Below are positions 46,307 to 54,603 of a stretch of DNA of 64,000 bases, piece after piece (position 1 is the first letter of the stretch; each line of letters begins with the position of its first letter). The position numbers were made by a program, and so were the translations under genes. The notes under the pieces are model-generated. The model did not search any database. It saw only the letters and a program-made list of their open reading frames with translations, and was not told where the DNA came from. The stretch spans positions 12,615-76,614 of the forward strand of contig CAVSRD010000009.1 of the NCBI GenBank assembly GCA_963730315.1, read 5' to 3'. Source of the stretch: VRUE01 sp963730315. GTDB lineage: Bacteria > Actinomycetota > Thermoleophilia > Solirubrobacterales > 70-9.

Positions 46307-47104
46307 TCAACCCCCGATCGGCGCACGCGGGTTGGGTCCCCAGAAGATCAGGCTGCCGAGCATGCCGATCACGTGAACGAGAATGATGTTGACGACCATC
46401 GACTGCGCCGTCGCCGTGCCCACCCCGACCGGCCCGCCGCTCGCCGTGTAGCCGTAGTAGCAGCCGACGAGCACGATCGCGGTAGCCATCGTCATCGCCT
46501 TGATCGCGCTGAAGGCCAGGTCGACCGGGTCCTGGAACATCCAGAAGATCAGCAGGTAGCCGCCCGAGGAGACGTCGCCGACCTGCTGGACCACGGCCAG
46601 GTAGCTGGCCAGGTAGGAGACGCCGATCGCAACCAGATAGATGAAGGGCAGGGCGATCCAGGCGGCGAGCAGCCGCGTCGCGGCGAGGAAGCTGAGCGGC
46701 TGGATGCCCATCACCTCGAGCGCGTCGATCTCGTCGGAGATCCGCATCGCGCCGAGCTCGGCGACGATCCCGGTTCCGACCTTGGCCGAGAGGATGTAGC
46801 CGAAGGCGTACGGCAGCCCCTCGCGCAGATCGCAGTAGGCCGAGAACAGGCCGGCCAGGGCCGGAGCACCCTGGGAGCGGACGAAATACGCGCCGATCAC
46901 CCCGCAGTTGAGGCCGAGGATGAAGACGAAGGCCCAGATGATCAGCGCCGAGCCGAGGATCAGGATGCCCGCCTGCCTCACCGTCTCGCCGACGAACTTG
47001 AAAACGCGCCCCGAGTAGACGACCCCGGCGACGCGGGTGCCGAAGCGGACGATCTCGCCGAAGGCGTCGAACCAGCCGCGCGGGACGTCCAGCCAGCCGG
47101 TCAT
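46307..47104 (-). CDS. MlaE/YrbE family permease (YrbEB position)
   Basis: 265 residues, five to six membrane helices. GYILSAKVGTGIVAELGAMRISDEIDALEVMGIQP is the MlaE family signature region with the E-x-x-A-L coupling helix. In Mce systems two YrbE proteins form the inner-membrane channel for lipid uptake, powered by an Mkl/MlaF ATPase. It follows the first YrbE gene by 13 bases. No mce genes follow; the next gene is a pterin dehydratase, so the pair must use partners encoded elsewhere. Confidence 0.92.
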   Translation of the reverse strand: MTGWLDVPRGWFDAFGEIVRFGTRVAGVVYSGRVFKFVGETVRQAGILILGSALIIWAFVFILGLNCGVIGAYFVRSQGAPALAGLFSAYCDLREGLPYAFGYILSAKVGTGIVAELGAMRISDEIDALEVMGIQPLSFLAATRLLAAWIALPFIYLVAIGVSYLASYLAVVQQVGDVSSGGYLLIFWMFQDPVDLAFSAIKAMTMATAIVLVGCYYGYTASGGPVGVGTATAQSMVVNIILVHVIGMLGSLIFWGPNPRAPIGG

Positions 47105-47117
47105 CGCCGCCCCACCC

Positions 47118-47924
47118 TCAACGGATCGACTGCAGTTCGGGATTCGTCGCGAGCAGGACCGTCTGGAACACGTAGAGGAAGGCGAAGACGCCCATGAACG
47201 AGATCACCACCGCCTGGTTGACCGCGCGCCCGACGCCCTCCGCCCCGCCGGAGGCGGTCATCCCTTTGAAGCAGCAGACGACGGCGATGATCCCCCCGAA
47301 CATCGAGCACATCAGCACCGATCCCCAGATGTCGGTGATCGAGGCGTTGGCGAAGAGGGTCGCGAAGAAGCCGCCCAGCGACTGGCGGTAGATCAGCTCG
47401 GCGGCAATCCCCGCGGTGAGGCCGAAGACGATCGCGAAGACGTCGAGCAGCGCCGTGATCACGATCAGCGCCAGGAAGCGGGGCACCACCAGGTTCTTGA
47501 TCGGGTCAACGCCGAGCACCTGGAGGGCGTCGAGCTCCTCGCGAATCTTGCGGGCACCGAGGTCGGCGGTGATCGCCGTGCCGGCGACGCCGCCGACCAC
47601 CACCGCGGTGACGACCGGTCCGATGAAGCGGACCGCGGTGACCACGAAGAAGCCGCCGAGCCGATCGAGGCCGCCGAACAGGTTGAGAATGCCCGCCGCC
47701 TGGAGCCCCGGCGCGCCGAGGCAGAGGGCGAAGGTCGAGATCGAGGCCGGGAACCAGGAGAGCTTGAGGACGAAGAGGAACTGGCCGACCAGCTCCTCGC
47801 CGTAGGGATAGGGCGGCCGGACAGCGGAGACGATCGTCCGAGCGGTGAGGATCACCATCTCCCCGGTCAGCTCGAAGCCGGACCGCAAGGGGAGGACGAC
47901 TCGCTCTACGACCTGCGCCGCCAC
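47118..47924 (-). CDS. MlaE/YrbE family permease (YrbEA position)
   Basis: 268 residues, six membrane helices. GTAITADLGARKIREELDALQVLGVDP is the family signature, and the C-terminal MTASGGAEGVGRAVNQAVV is likewise conserved. It should form a heterodimer with the YrbE encoded next. The GTG start at 47924 lies inside the last codons of the GntR gene (19-base overlap), so regulator and permeases are translated together. Confidence 0.92.
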   Translation of the reverse strand: MAAQVVERVVLPLRSGFELTGEMVILTARTIVSAVRPPYPYGEELVGQFLFVLKLSWFPASISTFALCLGAPGLQAAGILNLFGGLDRLGGFFVVTAVRFIGPVVTAVVVGGVAGTAITADLGARKIREELDALQVLGVDPIKNLVVPRFLALIVITALLDVFAIVFGLTAGIAAELIYRQSLGGFFATLFANASITDIWGSVLMCSMFGGIIAVVCCFKGMTASGGAEGVGRAVNQAVVISFMGVFAFLYVFQTVLLATNPELQSIR

Positions 47925-48640
47925 CAGCTCATCGCCCGCTCGAGGGGACTGGCCTCCAGCGCCCGCTCCCGTCCCTTCTCGCGGGCACGCCGCTCAGCCG
48001 CCCGCTGGACCTCCGAGAGCTGGGCGATCAGCGTGTCGCGTGTCTGCTCCAGCTCCTCGACCCCGGCGACGTGAGCCAGGGCGCGGCGCGGCGCGGTCGG
48101 CGGGCCGCCGGGCACCGGCGGGTAGGTCGCCAGCTCCGCCTCGAGTCGGGCGATCTGGCGTCGCAGCTCGTGCCGGACCTCGATCGCCTCGCTCTCCTCC
48201 GCCACATCCGGCAGCTGATCCGCCAACTCCCCCTCGGGGCCCTCGAGCGCCCCCGGCATGCTCGCGCAGGCGGACGCGACGATCGCCAGGTCGCGGGGGC
48301 TGAGCCCCGCCTCGCTGGCCCGCCGCAGCGCGTCGGTGGCGATCTCCTCGAGCTGCGGCGCCGCCGCGATCCCGGTGGCGACAAAGGTGCCCTGGCCCTG
48401 GCGGCTGACCACCAGGCCCTCCTCCTCCAGCCCCGCGTAGACGGCGCGAACCGTGTTGACGTTGACCCCGGCCCACCCGGAGAGGCGGCGGAAGCTCGGC
48501 AGCCGCTCGCCGGCGCCGAGCCGGCCGCTGGCGATCAGCGCCCGCAGCCGCCAGGTCAGCTGCAGGCCGACCGGCAGCTCGTCGCCGGGGTCGGTGGCGA
48601 ATGGATTTGCCGCCTGGTCGTGCCGAACCTGCTGTGCCAC
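47906..48640 (-). CDS. GntR-type winged-helix protein with coiled-coil C-terminus
   Basis: 244 residues, GTG start. The winged helix spans about 22-88: LQLTWRLRALIASGRLGAGERLPSFRRLSG and VNVNTVRAVYAGLEEEGLV are typical of the GntR YtrA subgroup. Instead of an effector domain there is a mostly helical C-terminal half with heptad-like stretches (EVRHELRRQIARLEAEL) ending in MSWWRRRS. TATTGT lies 9 bases upstream of the GTG. It overlaps the yrbE operon and probably regulates it. A sensor domain is missing, so the signal is unclear. Confidence 0.85.
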   Translation of the reverse strand: MAQQVRHDQAANPFATDPGDELPVGLQLTWRLRALIASGRLGAGERLPSFRRLSGWAGVNVNTVRAVYAGLEEEGLVVSRQGQGTFVATGIAAAPQLEEIATDALRRASEAGLSPRDLAIVASACASMPGALEGPEGELADQLPDVAEESEAIEVRHELRRQIARLEAELATYPPVPGGPPTAPRRALAHVAGVEELEQTRDTLIAQLSEVQRAAERRAREKGRERALEASPLERAMSWWRRRS

Positions 48641-48649
48641 TTTACAGGC

Positions 48650-48655
48650 ACAATA
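48650..48655 (-). promoter_or_regulatory. -10 box of the gntR-yrbE operon
   Basis: TATTGT on the minus strand, 9 bases before the GTG at 48640. A TTAG-n4-CTAA inverted repeat lies just upstream, at about 48664-48675, and is a possible operator. Confidence 0.5.
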
Positions 48656-48713
48656 GCGGGGTTTAGTGCGCTAATCAACTAGTACAGCCACTTGGGACGT
48701 GCGAGTCGAGGTC

Positions 48714-49748
48714 TCAAGGTGTCAGGACGACCTTCAGGGCCTCCCGGTTGTCGTAGAGCCTGTAGGCCTCGGCGGCCTGCTCGAGCCTCATGCGGTGGGT
48801 GACCAGCGGCGCGGGGTCGAGCTTGCCCGCCTCGATCAGCCCCAGCACCCGGTCGACGTGGGCGATCACGTTGGCCAGCCCCAGCCGCAGGGTCAGCCCC
48901 TTCAGCCAGGCGAGGCCGATCGGCACCTCACCCTGGCCGGCGTAGGCGCCGATCCCGGAGACCGTGCCCGCGTCGCGGGCGAGGCTGATCGCCATCGCCA
49001 GCGGACCCGGGTCGCCGACCGCGTCGACCACCACGTCGACGCCACGTCCCCCGGTGGCCGCGCGCACGCCTCTTTTCGGGTCGTCCTGGCTGAGGTGCAG
49101 CGGGGTGGCGCCGAACCGCTCTGCCATCGCCAGCCGCGCCTCGACCGAGTCGATCGCGAAGATCTTCGTCGCGCCGGCGGCGATCGCGGCCTGCACGGCG
49201 CACAGCCCCACCGGTCCGAGCCCGAGCACCGCAACCGTGTCGCCGGATCGCGTCCCCGCATGGGCAACGGCGTGGTAGCCGGTCCCCATCACGTCGCCCG
49301 CGAACAGCGCCACCTCGTCGGCCATCCCCTCCGGCACGCGTCGCAGGGTCAGATTGGCGCGCGGCACGAGCAGCTTCTCGGCCTGGGCACCCTGCAGGTC
49401 ACCCAGCTTCGCGCCGTGGCCGAAGGTGCGACCCCGCTCGCAGCGATGGTACTCGCAGCGCAGGCAGGCGGCGCAGGTCGCGCAGGCGACGTGGAAGCAG
49501 CCGAGCACCCGATCGCCGACGGCGACCCGCTCGACCGCGGGCCCGACGGCGAGCACGGTGCCGACGAACTCATGGCCGATCGTGAAGCCGGGCTCAACCG
49601 GCACCCGCCCGTGGAAGATATGCAGATCGGAGCCGCAGATCCCGCTCGCCTCCACACGCACCAGCGCGTCGTCGGCGGCGCCGACCTCGGGGTCGGGCTT
49701 CTCCTCGATCCGGACCTCGCCGGGCGCCTGGAAGGTGACCGCGCGCAT
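48714..49748 (-). CDS. zinc-dependent alcohol dehydrogenase family protein
   Basis: 344 residues, MDR fold. GICGSDLHIFHG has the first zinc Cys, GHEFVGTVLAVG the His-Glu pair, and CATCAACLRCEYHRC the four structural-zinc cysteines (about 89-103). The Rossmann motif is VLGLGPVGLCAVQAA. It resembles the threonine/sorbitol/glutathione-independent formaldehyde dehydrogenase groups, but the substrate cannot be fixed. TACGGT 9 bases before the ATG suggests a leaderless start. It stands alone. Confidence 0.9.
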   Translation of the reverse strand: MRAVTFQAPGEVRIEEKPDPEVGAADDALVRVEASGICGSDLHIFHGRVPVEPGFTIGHEFVGTVLAVGPAVERVAVGDRVLGCFHVACATCAACLRCEYHRCERGRTFGHGAKLGDLQGAQAEKLLVPRANLTLRRVPEGMADEVALFAGDVMGTGYHAVAHAGTRSGDTVAVLGLGPVGLCAVQAAIAAGATKIFAIDSVEARLAMAERFGATPLHLSQDDPKRGVRAATGGRGVDVVVDAVGDPGPLAMAISLARDAGTVSGIGAYAGQGEVPIGLAWLKGLTLRLGLANVIAHVDRVLGLIEAGKLDPAPLVTHRMRLEQAAEAYRLYDNREALKVVLTP

Positions 49749-49757
49749 GCGGCCCGA

Positions 49758-49763
49758 ACCGTA
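49758..49763 (-). promoter_or_regulatory. -10 box of the alcohol dehydrogenase gene
   Basis: TACGGT on the minus strand, 9 bases before the ATG at 49748. It overlaps the stop region of the HD-GYP gene. Confidence 0.45.
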
Positions 49764-49764
49764 T

Positions 49765-51171
49765 CTACCCGACGCTCACCCCGGGAACCTGGAAGCGGCC
49801 CGCGTCGACGCCCGGGCTGGCCGTCTCGGCGATCCGCGCCTCCAGCGCCAGCTCGCGCTCGAAGTCGGCCGCCTCGCCGTGCCGGAAGGAGATGTCCTTG
49901 CCCTCCAGCAGCTCGACGAAGATCTCCACGAAACGCGCGTCGAGCTGTCCGCCGGCAACCTGCCGCAGCTCCTGGATCGCCTCGTAGTTGGAGACCGGCG
50001 CGCGATAGGAGTCGCGGGCGGTCATCACGTCGTAGGTGTCGGCGACCGCGATGATTCGCGCCAACTCGGGGATTTCATCGCCCACGAGCCCGCGCGGGTA
50101 GCCCTTGCCGTCGGGCCGCTCGTGGTGGGCGAGGATGATCTCCGCAACCGGCCCGTAGCCGTCGAGCGAGGAGACCACCCGGGCGCCCTGCTGCGGGTGG
50201 CGGCGGATCAGCATCCAGTCTTCGTCGGTCAGCGGCACGTTGGCCTTGAGGATTCGGTCGGGCAGGATGAACTTGCCGATGTCGTGCAGCAGCGCGGCGA
50301 TGTGGACCAGCTCCTCCCCCTGGCGCGAGTAGCCGGCCCGCTTCGCGATCGCCCGCGAGTAGCGGGCCACGGCGGCGCTGTGCCGGGCAGTCATCTGGTC
50401 CCGCAGATCGAGCGTCCGCAGCAGCGCGCTCAGCATCCCGACCTGGAAGCTTGCGAGCTGCTTGCTGCGCCTCTCCAGCTCCTCCGCTCGCTGCTGCGAG
50501 ACGATCAGGGCGCCGAGCAGGTACTGGAAGGTGACAAGGACGACGCCGAACAGGGCGATCGCCGCCAGACCTGCCGCGTGGTAGAGGTAGGCGACCCCGA
50601 CCGCCATCAGCGCGGCGGCGAGCTCGGAGGGGAGCAGCGGCACCAGGGCGGTGCGCACCTTGGCGACGAACGAGGTCCGTTCCAGGTAGCAGGCGTAGGT
50701 CGCGATCATCGCGAAGTTGATCGCCAGGGCGAGCAGGAAGATGCCGAAGACCAGCCCGTAGAAGCCGGGGTCGCTCTGGCCGAGGCCGGTGCTCGCCAGG
50801 ATTTCGTGGAAGATCAGGCCGCCGATCAGCGGAAAGGCCGCATAGGTCAGCAGGTTGTTGACGAAGTAGTGCGTCTCCTCGCGCCACCGCAGCCAGCCGA
50901 AGCCGATCGTCAACACGCCGATCAGCGCGGCGGGGGTACCGCCGAGGAAGACCATCGAGAGGACCAGCGCCAAGAAGCTGCCCGAGATGCGGATCTTGCG
51001 GCCGGTCGAGGCCGAGGTCAGATCGCTGAAGATGGAGAAGCCGAGCAGGATCGAGAACAGCGCGATGTTCCAGTCGGCCAGCGGGGCGCGCCAGATCGCG
51101 ACAGCGACGACCGAGGCCAGTCCCGCGGCCTGCACAGCTACGACTCTGTTGGTGGGGCGAGGGCTACCCAT
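49765..51171 (-). CDS. membrane-bound HD-GYP cyclic-di-GMP phosphodiesterase-like protein
   Basis: 468 residues. Seven or so hydrophobic segments fill residues 10-225 and resemble a MASE-type sensory membrane domain. A short coiled linker follows, then an HD-GYP domain: LLHDIGKFILPDR with His296-Asp297, HPQQGARVV, HHERPDGKGYP with the GYP triad near 360, and VADTYDVMTA. All key residues are intact, so hydrolysis of cyclic di-GMP is likely. A 480-base gap without genes lies upstream and may hold a long leader. Confidence 0.9.
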   Translation of the reverse strand: MGSPRPTNRVVAVQAAGLASVVAVAIWRAPLADWNIALFSILLGFSIFSDLTSASTGRKIRISGSFLALVLSMVFLGGTPAALIGVLTIGFGWLRWREETHYFVNNLLTYAAFPLIGGLIFHEILASTGLGQSDPGFYGLVFGIFLLALAINFAMIATYACYLERTSFVAKVRTALVPLLPSELAAALMAVGVAYLYHAAGLAAIALFGVVLVTFQYLLGALIVSQQRAEELERRSKQLASFQVGMLSALLRTLDLRDQMTARHSAAVARYSRAIAKRAGYSRQGEELVHIAALLHDIGKFILPDRILKANVPLTDEDWMLIRRHPQQGARVVSSLDGYGPVAEIILAHHERPDGKGYPRGLVGDEIPELARIIAVADTYDVMTARDSYRAPVSNYEAIQELRQVAGGQLDARFVEIFVELLEGKDISFRHGEAADFERELALEARIAETASPGVDAGRFQVPGVSVG

Positions 51172-51649
51172 TTGTCGACAGGGGGCCGGCGCTCGACGGG
51201 GCGCCGCCCTGGTCGTGGGATTCCGCAGCAGTGCCGGGTTCCCTGCGCCGGGGGCGGAGCAACCTCGATTCGAGCGTTAATTCCCCGCTGAAGCTACCCA
51301 CCAACCTGCCGTCTTACAAGGGCAGATAGCCGGATTGACCGTGAGCTTGCAGGCAGGGATACTCCCTTCAGCACCGGGATCCCGGCCGCAGCTGGCCTGA
51401 AAGGCGAAGGACGCCCTTGGGCGCCCCTCGGAAACTGGTGCGGGCGCCTGCTCGGCGCTCGTCTTATTGAGATCTAGCCGTGACGGTAGCCCATGCCTAG
51501 TTCCTTCCTGTCGACTGAAGCCCTCAGATTTCTCGCGGTTGCGATCTGAAGTTCATGCGTTGCGTGGCAACTTTGTAGCACAACCTGGCGGAAACTTGTG
51601 CACCTGCAGGAAAAGTTGTGCAGAAATCCGGTAGTACGAGTGGCCATCA
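51172..51649. other. 478-base intergenic region between the HD-GYP and MFS genes
   Basis: Longest stretch without a supported gene. It serves as the shared upstream region of two divergent genes. It contains several inverted repeats (CCGGGATCCCGG near 51375, GTTGC-GTG-GCAAC near 51559, GGGA-GTA-TCCC on the minus strand near 51355) and the TTGTGCA repeats next to the MFS gene. I compared the minus-strand leader with cyclic-di-GMP, cyclic-di-AMP, TPP and cobalamin riboswitch elements and found no convincing match. The only open frame (51474-51662, minus) has no family features and I reject it. Confidence 0.5.
51594..51622 (+). repeat. tandem TTGTGCA boxes upstream of the MFS gene
   Basis: ACTTGTGCA at 51594 and AGTTGTGCA at 51614 are spaced by 20 bases, about two helical turns, each preceded by GGAAA or GGAAA-like bases. 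A weaker ACTTTGTAGCA lies at 51570. This looks like a binding site array for a regulator of the downstream transporter run. Confidence 0.45.
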
Positions 51650-52951
51650 ATGCGTAGGCCACGCCTGACCGACCCCCTGCGGCGGCGCCTCTTTCGGCGG
51701 CTTGCGACGACCTATGCGGTCAACGAGCTGGGCGACTGGATGGGGATCGTCGCCCTCTCGGTGCTCGTCTTCGATCGCACCGACAGCGCCCTCGCCACCG
51801 CGGGGCTCTTCCTCGGCACCCGCTTCCTCCCCGCCCTCCTGGCCCCGGTCCTGGTCGCCCGCATCGAGCAGCCGCCGCCGCGCTTCGCGCTGCCGGTGAT
51901 CTACTGCGGCGAGGCCGCCGCCTTCGGCGCCCTCGCCCTGCTCGCCGGCCACTTCTCGCTCGCCGCGGTGATCGCCTTAGCGGCGGTCGACGGCTCCCTT
52001 GCGCTCTCGGGACGAGCCCTGACCCGCGCCGTGGTCGTCCGCCTACTCGAGCCGACCGGGGAACTGCGGTCCGGCAACGCGGTGCTCAACGTCGCCTTCA
52101 CCGGCGGGGCGGCGATCGGCCCGGCGATCGCCGGCCTGGTCGTCGCCGGCTTCGGCGTGCAGTCGGCCCTCCTGCTCGACGCCGTTTCCTTCTACGCGAT
52201 CGCCTGCATCCTGCTGACCGCCGGCCCGATGCCCGAGGTCCAACCCGACGCCTCGCGCCTGCGCGACCGGCTCCGGGCCGGCGCCGCCTACATCCGCGGG
52301 AGGCCGACGCTGCGACGCCTCCTGAGCGCGCAGGGCGCCGCCTTCGTCTTCTTCGCAGCGGTCCTGCCGATCGAGGTGATCTACGCCAAGCAGACGCTCG
52401 GGGCCGGCGACTCGGGCTACGGTCTGCTGCTGGCCAGCTGGGGAGCGGGCATGGTCCTCGGCAGTCTCATCTTCGCCGCGGCGCGACGCGCCCCCCTGCC
52501 GCTGCTCCTCTTTTTCAGCACGCTCGCGGTCGGGGCCGGCTACCTCGGCCTCGCCGCCGCCCCCACGCTCGCCCTGGCCTGCGCCGCCTCGGTGCTGGGC
52601 GGTGGGGGCAATGGCGTCCAGTGGGTGGCCGCGATCAGCGCCGTGCAGGAGCTGACGTCCGAATCGATGCAGGCACGGGTGCTGAGCGTGCTCGAGTCGA
52701 TCGGCGCGGCGATGCCCGGGATCGGATTCCTGCTCGGCGGGCTGATCGCGGCCAACCTGAGCCCGCGCGCGACCTTTCTCGCCGCCGGCGCCGGCGTGAT
52801 CGCGATCGTCGCCGTCTCCAGTGTGCTCTTGGGCAGGAGATGGCCCGGCGGCGGCGCAGTAGTGCACTTAGAGGAGGTTGACGCCGCCGAAGAGATTATG
52901 GTGGAGCTACTTCCAGCAGAGGTTCTGTCCAGCCCAGAACGGAGGCCATGA
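51650..52951 (+). CDS. MFS transporter
   Basis: 433 residues, about twelve membrane helices. NELGDWMGIVALSVLVFDRT in helix 1 and the loop between helices 2 and 3 resemble the MFS_3/enterobactin exporter-like group; AVLNVAFTGGAAIGPAIAGLV is the motif in helix 5. Probably a proton-driven exporter of a small molecule. The C-terminal 25 residues are acidic and follow the last helix. The next gene begins two bases after its stop, so it heads the transporter operon. Confidence 0.88.
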   Translation: MRRPRLTDPLRRRLFRRLATTYAVNELGDWMGIVALSVLVFDRTDSALATAGLFLGTRFLPALLAPVLVARIEQPPPRFALPVIYCGEAAAFGALALLAGHFSLAAVIALAAVDGSLALSGRALTRAVVVRLLEPTGELRSGNAVLNVAFTGGAAIGPAIAGLVVAGFGVQSALLLDAVSFYAIACILLTAGPMPEVQPDASRLRDRLRAGAAYIRGRPTLRRLLSAQGAAFVFFAAVLPIEVIYAKQTLGAGDSGYGLLLASWGAGMVLGSLIFAAARRAPLPLLLFFSTLAVGAGYLGLAAAPTLALACAASVLGGGGNGVQWVAAISAVQELTSESMQARVLSVLESIGAAMPGIGFLLGGLIAANLSPRATFLAAGAGVIAIVAVSSVLLGRRWPGGGAVVHLEEVDAAEEIMVELLPAEVLSSPERRP

Positions 52952-52952
52952 C

Positions 52953-54575
52953 GTGAAGAAGCTCGCTGCGGTGCTGACGATCGTCGGGATGGCGGCGATC
53001 GCGTCGAGCCTCTCCTCCTGCGGCGGCTCGAGCGGTAGGGAGGGAGGCACGCTGACGGTCAGCTTCGCCTCCTACCCCGAATCGCTCGATCCGCAGATCT
53101 GCTACGCGCTCGAAGGCTGGTCGGCCCTGTACGACACCTACATCCCGCTGCTGACCTACGCGCACGCCGAAGGGGAAGCCGGCACCGAGGTGGTCCCGGG
53201 CTTGGCCGAGAGCCTGCCGAAGATCTCCGACGGCGGCAGGACCTACACGCTGACCCTGCGCAAGGGCCTCAAGTACTCCGACGGGACGCCGGTCAAGGCA
53301 TCCGACTTCAAGAGCACGGTGGAACGGATGTTCAAGCTCGACTCGGGCGGCTCCTTCTACTACACCGACATAGTCGGCGCCGAAAAGTTCCAGGAAACCA
53401 AGGAAGGCGGCATCTCAGGCATCGAAACCGACGACTCGAGCGGCGAAATCACGATCCGCCTGGACCAGCAGCGCGGCACGTTCACCAACGAGTTGGGGTT
53501 GCCCTTCGTGGCGCTGGTGCCGGCCGACACGCCGGCCAAGGACCAGTCGGCCAACCCGCCGCCGGCGACCGGTCCCTACGCGATCACCCAGTCCGACCCG
53601 GGCCAAAGCTGGTCCTATGAACGCAACCCGCAGTGGGCGAAGAACAACGCGGAGCTGTTGCCCGACCTGCCCAGCGGCCACGTCGACAAGATCGAGGCCA
53701 GCGTCATCCGCAACCAGTCGACCCAGGTCAACGACGTCGAGCAAGGCAAGACTGACTGGATGTTCGATTCCGTGCCGCCCGATCGCATCGGCTCGATCAG
53801 GCAGCGCTACGAGGGCACCCAGTTCCGGGAAGTGCCCTCGATCAGCACCTACTTCTTCTGGATGAACACGACGCAACCGCCGTTCGACGACCTCAAGGTG
53901 CGCCAGGCTGTCAACTACGCGATCGACCCGGCGGCGCTGGAACGCATCTACGCAGGCCAGATGAAGGCCACCCAGCAGATCCTGCCCCCCGGGATGCCCG
54001 GCTACGAACAGTTCGTGCTCTACCCGCACGACATGTCGAAGGCGAAGAAGCTGATCGCCGAAGCCGACCCCTCCGACCGCGAGATAACCGTCTGGACCGA
54101 CAACTTCAGCCCCAGCGACGACGTCGGCGCCTACTACCAGGACGTGCTCCAGAAGCTCGGCTTCAGTGCGAAGCTGAAAGTCCTCAATGCCGACAACTAC
54201 TTCACCGTGATCGGCAACACCTCGACGCCCGACCTCGACACCGGCTGGGCCAACTGGTTCGTGGACTACCCCAACCCGAGTGGCTTCTTCGAAGCGCTGG
54301 ACGGCTCGAACATCGCGCCGACCAACAACATCAACCTCGCCCAGATCGACGTCCCGTCGTTGAACAAGAAGGTCGAACAGCTCGGCGAACAGCAGCTCGG
54401 ACCGAACCAGGAAAAGGAATACGCGGCCCTCGACCGCGAATACATGGAACAGGCCCCCTGGGCGCCCTACGGCAACTTCACGCTGTCGGTCTTCGTCTCG
54501 AGCGAAGTCGAACTCGACAAGGTGATCTGGAACCCGACCTTCTCCGGCGACCTGGCGAGCTTCCAGCTCAAGTAG
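52953..54575 (+). CDS. peptide/nickel-type ABC transporter substrate-binding lipoprotein
   Basis: 540 residues. The N-terminus (KKLAAVLTIVGMAAIASSLSSCGG) is a lipoprotein signal with lipobox LSSC, so Cys23 or so is lipidated. The body has the SBP_bac_5 pattern: ESLDPQICYALEGW, LRKGLKYSDGTPVKASDF and RQAVNYAIDPAALERIYAG. It would capture oligopeptides or similar compounds outside the cell. The GTG at 52953 was chosen because GGAGG lies 7 bases before it. Codon use is unlike the neighbours: Glu is mostly GAA here but GAG elsewhere. Confidence 0.93.
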   Translation: MKKLAAVLTIVGMAAIASSLSSCGGSSGREGGTLTVSFASYPESLDPQICYALEGWSALYDTYIPLLTYAHAEGEAGTEVVPGLAESLPKISDGGRTYTLTLRKGLKYSDGTPVKASDFKSTVERMFKLDSGGSFYYTDIVGAEKFQETKEGGISGIETDDSSGEITIRLDQQRGTFTNELGLPFVALVPADTPAKDQSANPPPATGPYAITQSDPGQSWSYERNPQWAKNNAELLPDLPSGHVDKIEASVIRNQSTQVNDVEQGKTDWMFDSVPPDRIGSIRQRYEGTQFREVPSISTYFFWMNTTQPPFDDLKVRQAVNYAIDPAALERIYAGQMKATQQILPPGMPGYEQFVLYPHDMSKAKKLIAEADPSDREITVWTDNFSPSDDVGAYYQDVLQKLGFSAKLKVLNADNYFTVIGNTSTPDLDTGWANWFVDYPNPSGFFEALDGSNIAPTNNINLAQIDVPSLNKKVEQLGEQQLGPNQEKEYAALDREYMEQAPWAPYGNFTLSVFVSSEVELDKVIWNPTFSGDLASFQLK

Positions 54576-54603
54576 CCGCCAGGCGCTGCTTCACAATACG
54601 GCG

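Noticed and set aside
51172..51450. Cyclic-di-GMP or other known riboswitch upstream of the HD-GYP gene
   Set aside because: Short pieces look similar, but the conserved core strings of GEMM, ydaO, TPP and cobalamin classes are missing.
51474..51662. 62-codon minus-strand frame
   Set aside because: No Shine-Dalgarno or -10, no recognisable features, and it overlaps the MFS start.
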